Part shown: piece after piece, positions 8,078 through 15,842 of the stretch
Layout of the letters: every line of letters starts with the position of its first letter
Position numbering within the stretch: position 1 is the first letter of the stretch
DNA from: Streptomyces sp. NBC_00440
GTDB taxonomy: Bacteria; Actinomycetota; Actinomycetes; Streptomycetales; Streptomycetaceae
Length of the DNA stretch: 64,000 nucleotides
Assembly: GCF_036014215.1 (NCBI RefSeq)
Contig: NZ_CP107921.1
Coordinates: forward strand, 1,349,501 to 1,413,500
Reading direction: 5' to 3'
The notes under the pieces: generated by a model
Told to the model about the DNA's origin: nothing
The model's database searches: none
Seen by the model: the letters and a program-made list of their open reading frames with translations, nothing else
Made by a program: the position numbers and the translations under genes

Positions 8078-9503
8078 AGCGCTCGGCGGCGATGGACGCG
8101 ACGCGGCCGCGCACCACGAACCAGCCGCCGACGAGTGCGGCGGCGATCAGCGGCAGGCACTCCACGGTGGTACGGCCCACTCCCCCGCCCCACCACATCA
8201 GGAACGCGACGGAGACCAGGAAGCAGAGGGTGACGATCTGGGTGTACGGCGCCCACGGCAGCCGGTAGGAGGGGCGGGTGACCCGGCCCTCCGTCGACCG
8301 CCGCCAGAAGAGCAGCGAGCAGAGCATGACCATGCCCCAGGTGCCGAGGATGCCGATGGAGGCGAAGTTGAGGACGATCTCGAAGGCCTTGCCCGGGACC
8401 AGGTAGTTGAGCACGACGCCCAGCACCCCGAAGGCCGCGGTGAGCAGGATGCCGCCGTAGGGCACCTGGCCCTTGTTCATCCGGCCGGTGAAGCGCGGGG
8501 CGGACCCGGCGAGCGCCATCGAGCGCAGGATGCGGCCGGTGGAGTACAGGCCGGAGTTGAGGCTGGAGAGCGCGGCGGTCAGGACGACCAGGTTCATCAC
8601 GCCGGCGGCGCCCGGGACACCGATCTTCGAGAGCACCGTGACGAAGGGGCTCTCGCCGTCGGAGTACGCGGTGTACGGGAGGAGCAGCGCGAGCAGCACC
8701 ACGGAGCCGACGTAGAAGATGCCGACCCGCCACATGATCGAGTTGATCGCCTTGGGGATGATCTTCCCGGGGTTCTTGGTCTCGCCGGCCGCGACACCGC
8801 ACAGCTCGACGGAGGCGTACGCGAAGACGACGCCCTGGATGACCAGCAGCATGGGCATCACGCCCTTGGGGAAGAAGCCCCCGTTGGCGCTGATGGTGCT
8901 GATCCCGGGGGTGTGCCCGGCGACCGAGTGCTGGGTGACCACCAGATAGATGCCGATGCACATGAAGGCCACCAGTGCGGTGACCTTGATGATCGAGAAC
9001 CAGAACTCGGTCTCGCCGAAGTACTTCACCGAGATCAGGTTGGCGGCCAGGACGACGGCCAGGGCGACGAGCGCGCAGACCCACTGCGGGACCGAGCTGA
9101 ACATCGACCAGAAGTGGGCGTAGGTGGCGGCGGCCGTGATGTCGGCGACGGCCGTGGTCGACCAGTTGAGGAAGTACAGCCAGCCCGCCGTGTAGGCGCC
9201 CTTCTCGCCCATGAACTCACGGGCGTAGCTGACGAAGGCGCCGGACGAGGGGCGGTAGAGGACGAGTTCGCCCAGGGCCCGTACGACGAAGAAGGCGAAG
9301 GCTCCGCAGACGGCGTAGGCGATGGCGAGTGAGGGGCCCGCACCTGCCATCCGGCCGCCGGCGCCGAGGAAGAGGCCGGTACCGATGGCCCCGCCGATGG
9401 CGATCATGTTGATGTGGCGGGACTTCAGGTCTTTGCTGTAGCCCTCGTCACCAGCATCGACGTGCGGTGTCGGTTCTGCCGCAGTGAGGGTGCGGTTGCT
9501 CAT
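8076..9503 (-). CDS. Amino-acid permease (APC family, AnsP/GabP-like)
   Basis: A 475-residue membrane protein with about twelve hydrophobic segments. It opens with the APC signature KDLKSRHINMIAIGGAIGTG, followed by GLFLGAGGRMAGAGPS, and carries the conserved ELCGVAAGETKNPGK loop and ALSSLNSGLYSTGRILRSMA. These are features of the amino acid transporter (AAT) subgroup that includes L-asparagine, aromatic and GABA permeases; proton symport of an amino acid across the cell membrane is expected. The exact substrate cannot be read. It is apparently monocistronic and its stop codon touches the palindromic element. Confidence 0.88.
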   Translation of the reverse strand: MSNRTLTAAEPTPHVDAGDEGYSKDLKSRHINMIAIGGAIGTGLFLGAGGRMAGAGPSLAIAYAVCGAFAFFVVRALGELVLYRPSSGAFVSYAREFMGEKGAYTAGWLYFLNWSTTAVADITAAATYAHFWSMFSSVPQWVCALVALAVVLAANLISVKYFGETEFWFSIIKVTALVAFMCIGIYLVVTQHSVAGHTPGISTISANGGFFPKGVMPMLLVIQGVVFAYASVELCGVAAGETKNPGKIIPKAINSIMWRVGIFYVGSVVLLALLLPYTAYSDGESPFVTVLSKIGVPGAAGVMNLVVLTAALSSLNSGLYSTGRILRSMALAGSAPRFTGRMNKGQVPYGGILLTAAFGVLGVVLNYLVPGKAFEIVLNFASIGILGTWGMVMLCSLLFWRRSTEGRVTRPSYRLPWAPYTQIVTLCFLVSVAFLMWWGGGVGRTTVECLPLIAAALVGGWFVVRGRVASIAAER

Positions 9504-9623
9504 GGAGTGCGTCGCCTTACGTGGGGGAGGTGGCGGCCGATCAAGGCGTCAGCGTAAAGGGGACACGTCGGGCACGAGAACGGAATGAAATCTATGTCAC
9601 AAAAACGTTTGGAACGGCACCGG

Positions 9624-10325
9624 TCAGGGCGCCAGGACATCGAGCTCCTTCAGGGCGCCGACCGCGATCTCTCTGGTGAGTTCCTCCGCCCGGTCCGCAT
9701 CGCCTTCCCGTACGGCCTCCGCCACCTGGACATGCAAGGTCACGGCGGCCGGGTCGGGGTCGTCGAACATCACCTGGTGCTCCGTACGTCCGGCGAGCAC
9801 CTCGGCGACCACGTCGCCGAGCCGGGCGAACATCTCGTTCCCCGAGCCGCGCAGGACGAGGCGGTGGAAGGCGATGTCGTGCACCAGGTACGCGGGGAGC
9901 TGGTGGCCGCGGGACGTGGCGACCATGCCGAGCGCCTGCTCGGTGAGGGCGGCGCACTGCTCGGCGGTGGCGTGCCGGGCCGCGAGCCCGGCGGCCACCG
10001 GCTCCACGGAGTACCGCAGGACGGTCAGTGAGCGGAGCTGACGGGACCGGTCGGCGCCGGCCAGTCGCCACCGGATGACCTGCGGGTCGTAGACGTTCCA
10101 CTCCTCGGTGGGGCGGACGGTCACGCCGACCCGGCGCCGCGACTCCACCAGGTGCATCGACTCCAGGACGCGGACGGCCTCGCGGATCACGGTGCGCGAG
10201 ACGTCGAAGCGCTGGGCGAGTTCGTCGGTGCGCAGCACACTGCCCGGCGGGTACTCCCCCGAGGTGATCGAGGGACCGAGGTTTTCCAGCACGTGGGCGT
10301 GGAGCCCCGGGCCCTGAGTGGTCAT
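9624..10325 (-). CDS. gntR: GntR/FadR-type repressor of the gluconate operon
   Basis: A 233-residue protein. Residues 5-75 form a winged helix-turn-helix (LRTDELAQRFDVSRTVIREA, then VRVLESMHLVESRRRVG), and the C-terminal half is an all-helical FCD ligand domain with VHDIAFHRLVLRGSGN and TLHVQVAEAVREGD, whose Asp/His residues usually bind a metal and a carboxylate. It is divergent from gntK, with an imperfect inverted repeat between them, so it very likely represses the gluconate/idonate genes and itself, with gluconate or its phosphate as inducer. Confidence 0.88.
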   Translation of the reverse strand: MTTQGPGLHAHVLENLGPSITSGEYPPGSVLRTDELAQRFDVSRTVIREAVRVLESMHLVESRRRVGVTVRPTEEWNVYDPQVIRWRLAGADRSRQLRSLTVLRYSVEPVAAGLAARHATAEQCAALTEQALGMVATSRGHQLPAYLVHDIAFHRLVLRGSGNEMFARLGDVVAEVLAGRTEHQVMFDDPDPAAVTLHVQVAEAVREGDADRAEELTREIAVGALKELDVLAP

Positions 10326-10356
10326 GGCTTCACCCTACGGGGCATCTGCCCGACCT

Positions 10357-10405
10357 ATTACGTATGACTTTTAGGTCACAGCCTCTTGAATAAGTCGTAC
10401 CTAAT
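10357..10405. promoter_or_regulatory. Two-arm operator between gntR and gntK
   Basis: The 17-base arm at 10357-10373 (ATTACGTATGACTTTTA) is the inverted copy of 10389-10405 at 13 of 17 positions. Each arm contains a GTnnnAC core (GTATGAC at 10362, GTCGTAC at 10394), the heart of FadR-subfamily GntR sites. Centre-to-centre distance is 32 bases, three helical turns. It is noticeably AT-rich. Confidence 0.65.
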
Positions 10406-10479
10406 GGGTTTCAGTAGCGCGACGGATCCATGTCGGCCCCCGTCGAAGTCATGTCGAAGAAGACAGCGAGGCACCACCG

Positions 10480-10989
10480 ATGAGCACCCCCCGAGTCGTA
10501 GTCCTGATGGGCGTGGCAGGGACCAGCAAGACCACGATCGGTCCGCTGCTCTCCGCCGCACTGGGCGTCCCGTACGCCGAGGGGGACGACTTCCATCCCG
10601 CCGCGAACATCGCCAAGATGTCGGCCGGGACGCCTCTTGAGGACGCCGACCGGTGGCCCTGGCTGGACGCGATCGGCCGGTGGGCGCACGAGCGCGCCGA
10701 CCGGGGCGGGGTGGTCAGCTGCTCCGCGCTCAAGCGCTCCTACCGCGACCGGCTGCGGGCCGAGGCGCCCGGCGTCGTCTTCGTGCATCTGACGGGCGAC
10801 CGGGAGCTGATCGAGAAGCGGATGGCGGAGCGCAAGGGGCACTTCATGCCCACCGCGCTCCTCGATTCGCAGTTCGCCGCGCTCCAGCCGCTGGGCCCGG
10901 ACGAGGCGGGTGCGGCCGTCGACATCTCCGGAACCCCCGAGGACATCACCGGGCGGGCCGTGGCCGCACTGCGCGGCATCGGTCAGTAG
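10480..10989 (+). CDS. gntK: Gluconokinase with altered P-loop
   Basis: A 169-residue protein of the normal length for GntK, which phosphorylates D-gluconate to 6-phosphogluconate. Family marks are PYAEGDDFHPAANIAKMSAG, WPWLDAIGRW, SCSALKRSYRDRLR and KGHFMPTALLDSQF. The nucleotide-binding loop reads GVAGTSKTT, where family members have G-x-G-K-T/S; Ser16 replaces the glycine just before the catalytic lysine, a change explained by one base (AGC for GGC at 10525). Activity may be reduced. First gene of the operon and divergent from gntR. Confidence 0.92.
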   Translation: MSTPRVVVLMGVAGTSKTTIGPLLSAALGVPYAEGDDFHPAANIAKMSAGTPLEDADRWPWLDAIGRWAHERADRGGVVSCSALKRSYRDRLRAEAPGVVFVHLTGDRELIEKRMAERKGHFMPTALLDSQFAALQPLGPDEAGAAVDISGTPEDITGRAVAALRGIGQ

Positions 10990-11071
10990 CAACACCGTCA
11001 CGCCCGGCCTCTCACCTCTCACCGCTTTACCGCCTGACGCACCACTTCCTCACGAACCGAAGGAATCCACC

Positions 11072-12466
11072 GTGTCCAGTCTCAGTGTCGAGATGCTGGC
11101 AGCGGACGCAGCGCCGATATCGTCGGCCGGCCACGCCCAACTGGGGATAGCCGTCCTCGCGGGCATCGCCGTCATCGTCCTGCTCATCACGAAGACCAAG
11201 CTCCACGCGTTCCTGTCCCTGACCATCGGATCGCTCGTCCTGGGAGCGGTCGCGGGTGCTCCGCTCGACAAGGTCATCACCAGCTTCACCACGGGCCTCG
11301 GTTCCACCACCGCGAGCGTGGGTGTCCTGATCGCGCTCGGTGCCATCCTCGGCAAGCTCCTCGCGGACTCCGGCGGCGCCGACCAGATCGTCGACACCAT
11401 CCTCGCGAAGGCGAGCCGGCGCGGGATGCCATGGGCGATGGTGCTGATCGCGGCGATCGTGGGACTGCCGCTCTTCTTCGAGATCGGCATCGTGCTGCTG
11501 ATCCCGGTGGTCCTGCTGGTCGCCAAGCGCGGCAACTTCTCGCTGATGCGGATCGGTATCCCGGCGCTGGCCGGCCTGTCCGTGATGCACGGTCTGATTC
11601 CGCCGCACCCCGGTCCGCTGGTGGCCATCGCCGCCGTGCACGCCAACCTCGGTGTGACGCTCGCACTGGGTGTCCTGGTGGCCATCCCGACCGTGATCAT
11701 CGCCGGTCCGGTCTTCTCCCGGTACGCGGCCCGCTGGGTGGACATCCAGGCACCCGACCGGATGGTGCCGCAGCGCCCGTCGGAGGACCTGGAGAAGCGG
11801 CCCGGTTTCGGTGCCACCGTGGCGACCGTGCTGCTGCCTGTCGTGCTGATGCTGGCCAAGGCGCTCGTCGACATCGTGATCGACGACCCCGCGGACACGG
11901 TCCAGCGTGCGTTCGACGTCATCGGCTCGCCCCTGATCGCCCTGCTGGCCGCGGTGCTCGTCGCCATGTTCACGCTGGGCCGGGCCGCCGGATTCAGCAA
12001 GGGACGGATGTCGGCGACCGTCGAGAAGTCGCTCGCCCCGATCGCGAGTGTGCTGCTCATCGTCGGCGCGGGCGGCGGCTTCAAGCAGACCCTGATCGAC
12101 TCCGGTGTGGGTCAGATGGTGCTGGACATCTCCAAGGACTGGTCGATCCCGGCGCTGCTGCTGGCCTGGCTGATCGCCGTGGTGATGCGCCTGGCGACCG
12201 GCTCCGCCACGGTGGCGACGGTCTCCGCCGCCGGTCTGGTCGCGCCGCTCGCCGCGGACATGTCGACGGCGCACGTGGCACTGCTGGTGCTCGCCATCGG
12301 CGCGGGCTCGCTCTTCTTCAGCCATGTGAACGATGCGGGGTTCTGGCTGGTGAAGGAGTACTTCGGGATGGACGTCGGCCAGACGATCAAGACGTGGTCG
12401 GTGATGGAGACCATCATCTCGGTGGTCTCACTGATCTTCATCCTGCTGCTCTCGCTGGTTGTCTAG
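11072..12466 (+). CDS. gntP: Gluconate:proton symporter, GntP family
   Basis: A 464-residue transporter with a dozen or more hydrophobic segments. Family signatures are GLPLFFEIGIVLLIPVV, HGLIPPHPGPLVA and GSLFFSHVNDAGFWLVKEYF, all typical of GntP/GntT. The GTG at 11072 is taken as start because AAGGAA stands nine bases before it; the frame is open further upstream but overlaps gntK. It imports gluconate, and probably idonate, for the flanking enzymes. Confidence 0.94.
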   Translation: MSSLSVEMLAADAAPISSAGHAQLGIAVLAGIAVIVLLITKTKLHAFLSLTIGSLVLGAVAGAPLDKVITSFTTGLGSTTASVGVLIALGAILGKLLADSGGADQIVDTILAKASRRGMPWAMVLIAAIVGLPLFFEIGIVLLIPVVLLVAKRGNFSLMRIGIPALAGLSVMHGLIPPHPGPLVAIAAVHANLGVTLALGVLVAIPTVIIAGPVFSRYAARWVDIQAPDRMVPQRPSEDLEKRPGFGATVATVLLPVVLMLAKALVDIVIDDPADTVQRAFDVIGSPLIALLAAVLVAMFTLGRAAGFSKGRMSATVEKSLAPIASVLLIVGAGGGFKQTLIDSGVGQMVLDISKDWSIPALLLAWLIAVVMRLATGSATVATVSAAGLVAPLAADMSTAHVALLVLAIGAGSLFFSHVNDAGFWLVKEYFGMDVGQTIKTWSVMETIISVVSLIFILLLSLVV

Positions 12467-12506
12467 GGCCGTTCGTTCGGATCAGGCCGGATCGAGGACA
12501 CATCTC

Positions 12507-13274
12507 ATGGCACATCCACTGTTCGAGATCGGCGGCCGTACGGCGCTGGTCACCGGAGCCAGCCGCGGCATCGGGCACGCGCTCGCCCGCGGTCTGCTGG
12601 AGGCGGGCTGCACCGTCGTCATCAACGGGCGGGACGAGGGCCGGCTGAAGGCGGCCGCCGCCGGACTCGCCGATGCCGGGGGCACGGTGCTCACCGCCGC
12701 CTTCGACGTCACCGACGGGCCCTCGGTCGCCGCCGGGATCGCCGCGGCCGAGGAGCAGGCGGGCCCGCTGGACATCCTGGTCAACAACGCCGGGATGCAG
12801 TTGCGCGCCCCGCTGCTCGACTTCGCCGACGACGACTGGCACCGGATCGTCGACACCAACCTCACCAGCGCCTTTCTGGTGGGCCGCGAGGCCGCCCGGC
12901 GGATGGTCCCCCGCGGCCACGGGAAGATCATCAACATCTGTTCGCTGCAGAGCGAGGTGGTGCGCCCCGGTATCGCTCCGTACGCGGCCACCAAGGGCGC
13001 CCTGAAGATGCTCACCAAGGGCATGTGCGCCGACTGGGGGCAGTACGGCATCCAGGTCAACGGCCTGGGCCCCGGCTACATCGAGACCGAGCTGACCCGG
13101 CCGCTGGTGGCCGACGAGGAGTTCAGCTCCTGGGTGCGCCGCCGTACCCCGGCCGGGCGCTGGGGGCGCACCGACGACCTGGTGGGCGGCGTGCTCTACC
13201 TCGCCTCACCGGCCGCGGACTTCGTGAGCGGCCAGATCCTGTACGTCGACGGCGGAATGACGAGTGTGCTGTGA
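12507..13274 (+). CDS. idnO: Gluconate 5-dehydrogenase (SDR)
   Basis: A 255-residue classical short-chain dehydrogenase. It shows TGASRGIGHALARG (cofactor loop), NNAGMQLRAP, the catalytic Ser in ICSLQSEVVRPGIAPYAATK with YAATK, and a C-terminal YVDGGMTSVL. The sequence order and the length match IdnO, which interconverts 5-keto-D-gluconate and D-gluconate. GAGGA precedes the ATG at 12507. Its stop overlaps the start of idnD by one base, indicating coupled translation. Confidence 0.9.
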   Translation: MAHPLFEIGGRTALVTGASRGIGHALARGLLEAGCTVVINGRDEGRLKAAAAGLADAGGTVLTAAFDVTDGPSVAAGIAAAEEQAGPLDILVNNAGMQLRAPLLDFADDDWHRIVDTNLTSAFLVGREAARRMVPRGHGKIINICSLQSEVVRPGIAPYAATKGALKMLTKGMCADWGQYGIQVNGLGPGYIETELTRPLVADEEFSSWVRRRTPAGRWGRTDDLVGGVLYLASPAADFVSGQILYVDGGMTSVL

Positions 13275-14299
13275 TGCGCGGATGTGTGATCCACGGAGTG
13301 GACGACCTGCGGGTCGATGAGCTGCCCGAGCCGGTGGCCGGACCCGGCCAGGCCGTCGTCGCGGTGCGGTACGGCGGAGTGTGCGGCTCGGATCTGCACT
13401 ACTGGCGGCACGGCGGGGTCGGTGACTTCCTGCTGCGCGAGCCGATGGTGCTGGGCCATGAGGTCGTCGGCACCGTGGCCGCGTACGGCGAAGGGGCGGA
13501 CGGCCCCGCGCCCGGCACCCCGGTCGCCGTGCACCCGGCGACGCCGTGCGGCGCCTGCCGGGAGTGCCTGGACGGGCGGGCCAACGTCTGCCGGGACACC
13601 CGCTATCTGGGCAGCGCGGCCCGTACCCCGCATGTGCAGGGCGGGTTCGCGGCCCGGATCGCGGTGCCGGCCGGCCAGCTGAGGGCGCTTCCGGCGGGCC
13701 TCGGGCTGCGCAGGGCCGCACTGGCCGAACCGCTGTCGGTCGCACTGCACGCGGTGCGCAGGGCCGGTCCCGTCGACGGCAAGCACGTCCTGGTCACGGG
13801 TGCGGGGCCGATCGGCTCCCTGGTGGTGGCGGCGCTGCGGGCCGCGGGCGCCGCGGCCGTCACGGTCACCGATCTGCTGCCGAAGGCGCTGGAGTTCGCG
13901 GCCGCCGCGGGCGCGACGACGCTCGTACCGGTGGGCGACCCGGCCGGTCCCGGACTGCCGGACGAGGTCGACACCGCGATCGAGGCGTCCGGGTCGGCAG
14001 CCGGTCTGGACACATGTCTGCGGTCGGTGCGGCGGGGCGGGGCCGTCGTACAGCTGGGGATGCTGCCACCGGGGATGAGCCCGTTCGCCGGGAATCTGGT
14101 GGTGAGCCGGGAGATCGAGCTGCGCGGGGCGCTCCGCTTCGACGTGGAGTTCGACGCGGCGATCGAGCTGCTGGCCGGGGACGACTCCTTCGACGCGCTG
14201 GTCAGTGCGGTGGTGCCGGTGGAGCGGGCCGCTGAGGCCTTCGCTCTCGCGGCGGACCGGTCGCAGTCCTGCAAGGTGCTGCTGGACTTCGGCGGCTGA
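13274..14299 (+). CDS. idnD: L-idonate 5-dehydrogenase
   Basis: A 341-residue zinc-dependent medium-chain dehydrogenase. Zinc ligands appear in YGGVCGSDLHYWRHGGVGDF and LGHEVVGTVAAYG; the structural lobe is CGACRECLDGRANVC. The cofactor loop is VTGAGPIGSLVV. The DLHYWRHG segment and operon setting point to IdnD, which oxidises L-idonate to 5-keto-D-gluconate, the substrate of IdnO. Last gene of the gntK-gntP-idnO-idnD operon, so the cell can feed both idonate and gluconate into the pentose phosphate pathway. Confidence 0.88.
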   Translation: MRGCVIHGVDDLRVDELPEPVAGPGQAVVAVRYGGVCGSDLHYWRHGGVGDFLLREPMVLGHEVVGTVAAYGEGADGPAPGTPVAVHPATPCGACRECLDGRANVCRDTRYLGSAARTPHVQGGFAARIAVPAGQLRALPAGLGLRRAALAEPLSVALHAVRRAGPVDGKHVLVTGAGPIGSLVVAALRAAGAAAVTVTDLLPKALEFAAAAGATTLVPVGDPAGPGLPDEVDTAIEASGSAAGLDTCLRSVRRGGAVVQLGMLPPGMSPFAGNLVVSREIELRGALRFDVEFDAAIELLAGDDSFDALVSAVVPVERAAEAFALAADRSQSCKVLLDFGG

Positions 14300-14429
14300 G
14301 GGCCCGCACGGTCCCGGGCCGGGCCGGCAGGGCCCGCCCGGATCCAACGGTCCCGGGCCCGGTCCGCAACGCCGCCCGGAGCCAGCCGGGAGCCGGATCC
14401 GCGGGGCCGCCTCCGCGCACCGGGATGCC

Positions 14430-14468
14430 GGAGCCGGGCCGCGACCTCGCGGATCCCGGCCCGGCTCC
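14430..14468. terminator. 12-bp hairpin between convergent idnD and cytochrome b genes
   Basis: GGAGCCGGGCCG (14430-14441) pairs exactly with CGGCCCGGCTCC (14457-14468), just before the stop codon of the gene on the other strand. The preceding 130 bases are GC-rich, hold a 13-base direct repeat (14308-14320 and 14347-14359), and show no gene. Confidence 0.65.
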
Positions 14469-15113
14469 TCACTCCTCGTCCAGCCACAGCGGGTGCTCCC
14501 GCCGCGCCCATCCGCGCCCGACCCGGCCGGTCCGCATCCCCCGCCGGGCCTCCGGGTCGCCGAGCGCCATCCCGATGTGCCCGGCGACCACGATGCCGAC
14601 GGCCAGCGCCAGCCAGTCGTGGATGAAGGTGGCGCTCGTCCGCCAGACCAGCGGTGTCAGATGCGTGAACCACATCAGCAGCCCGGTGCCGAGCATCACC
14701 AGCGCGGCGCCGGCGATCCACCCCGCGTAGACCTTCTGGCCGCCGTTGAACTTGCCGGCCGTGCGCGGTGATCCGTCCCTGCGCAGCGCCGACCGGAGCC
14801 AGGCGCGGTCGTACGGCGCGAAGCGGTTGAGGCGGCCCAGGTCCGCCCGCAGCGCACGCGAGACGAGGCCGAGCAGGACCGGCACTGGCAGCAGCAGCCC
14901 GGACCATTCGTGGACGGTCACGACCAGATAGCGCTGCCCGACCAGCTCCGCGAGCTGCGGGATGTACAGGCAGCCCGCCGACGCGATGCACACCAGCATC
15001 AGGGCCGACGTCGTGCGGTGCACCCACCGCACGGGGCGGGTGAAGCGGCGCAGCTCAGACCGTGGGGTGGTCGTCGCGTCCGTTGGACTTGCCGACCCAG
15101 GCGTCGATGTCAT
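14469..15113 (-). CDS. Cytochrome b/b6-domain membrane protein
   Basis: A 214-residue membrane protein with four hydrophobic helices. Histidines suited to heme binding occur in RWVHRTTSALM, VVTVHEWSG, ATFIHDWLALAV and VVAGHIGMALG. It probably carries electrons for the adjacent molybdopterin enzyme, as YedZ-like or formate-dehydrogenase-gamma-like subunits do. The ATG at 15113 is chosen because GGGAGGAG stands eight bases before it, although this makes the gene overlap the end of the upstream oxidoreductase gene by 59 bases. An ATG upstream in frame has no such site. Confidence 0.82.
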   Translation of the reverse strand: MTSTPGSASPTDATTTPRSELRRFTRPVRWVHRTTSALMLVCIASAGCLYIPQLAELVGQRYLVVTVHEWSGLLLPVPVLLGLVSRALRADLGRLNRFAPYDRAWLRSALRRDGSPRTAGKFNGGQKVYAGWIAGAALVMLGTGLLMWFTHLTPLVWRTSATFIHDWLALAVGIVVAGHIGMALGDPEARRGMRTGRVGRGWARREHPLWLDEE

Positions 15114-15780
15114 AGCCGCGCTCCTCCCAGTAACCCTGTCGCACGTCACTGGTGACGGTGATCCCGGACAGCCATTTCGCCGACTTGTAGAAGTACATGG
15201 GCGCGACATAGAGGCGGACGGGTCCGCCGTGGTTGTGGCTCACCGGCTCGTCCTGCATCCGCAGCGCCACCAGGACGTCCGCACGGCGCGCCTGGTCCAG
15301 GGTGAGGCTCTCGCTGTACGCGCCGTCGAAGCAGGTGAAGCGGACCGCGCCGGCCCCGGGCCGCACCCCCGCCGCGTCGAGCAGCCGGGAGAGCCGGACG
15401 CCTTCGAAGGGGGTGCCGGGCACCCGCCAGCCGGTGACGCACTGCACATCGCGCACCAGCCTGGTCTGCGGCAGCCGGCGCAGCGAGCCGAGGGTGTACG
15501 AGGTGGGCCGCTCGACCATGCCGTCCACGGTGAGCCGGTAGTTCCCGGCGTCCTTGTGGGGCACCGATGAGGTGACCGAGTAGTAGCGGAATCCGCCGCC
15601 GTTGGGCAGCAGACCGGTCAGGCCGGTGGGGTCCTTGCCCGAGACCGCCCCCAGCGCGGAGTCGACCCCGCGCTGGACGTAGGGCGCGGTGACAAGACCC
15701 GCCGCGCCCAGGCCGAGCATCCCGAGGACGAGGCGGCGGCCGACCGGCGCGCCGCCCTGGTCCGATGGTTCTGGTTTCAC
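15055..15780 (-). CDS. Molybdopterin-dependent oxidoreductase (sulfite-oxidase fold)
   Basis: A 241-residue protein. It starts with a hydrophobic anchor or export segment (RRLVLGMLGLGAAGLVTAPY), then shows the sulfite-oxidase/YedY molybdopterin fold: YRLTVDGMVERPTSYTLGSL, the Mo-ligand cysteine in VQCVTGWRVPGTPFEGVRL, and GGPVRLYVAPMYFYKSAKW. Such enzymes reduce or oxidise small substrates at the cell surface; in YedY the task is repair of oxidised methionine in proteins. It is read together with the cytochrome b gene, its likely electron partner. The substrate is unknown. Confidence 0.86.
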   Translation of the reverse strand: MKPEPSDQGGAPVGRRLVLGMLGLGAAGLVTAPYVQRGVDSALGAVSGKDPTGLTGLLPNGGGFRYYSVTSSVPHKDAGNYRLTVDGMVERPTSYTLGSLRRLPQTRLVRDVQCVTGWRVPGTPFEGVRLSRLLDAAGVRPGAGAVRFTCFDGAYSESLTLDQARRADVLVALRMQDEPVSHNHGGPVRLYVAPMYFYKSAKWLSGITVTSDVRQGYWEERGYDIDAWVGKSNGRDDHPTV

Positions 15781-15842
15781 CCAACGATTCGAACACCCGC
15801 GGGCGCCAGAAGCCAGCGACCGCGGGTGACGTCAGGATTCCG

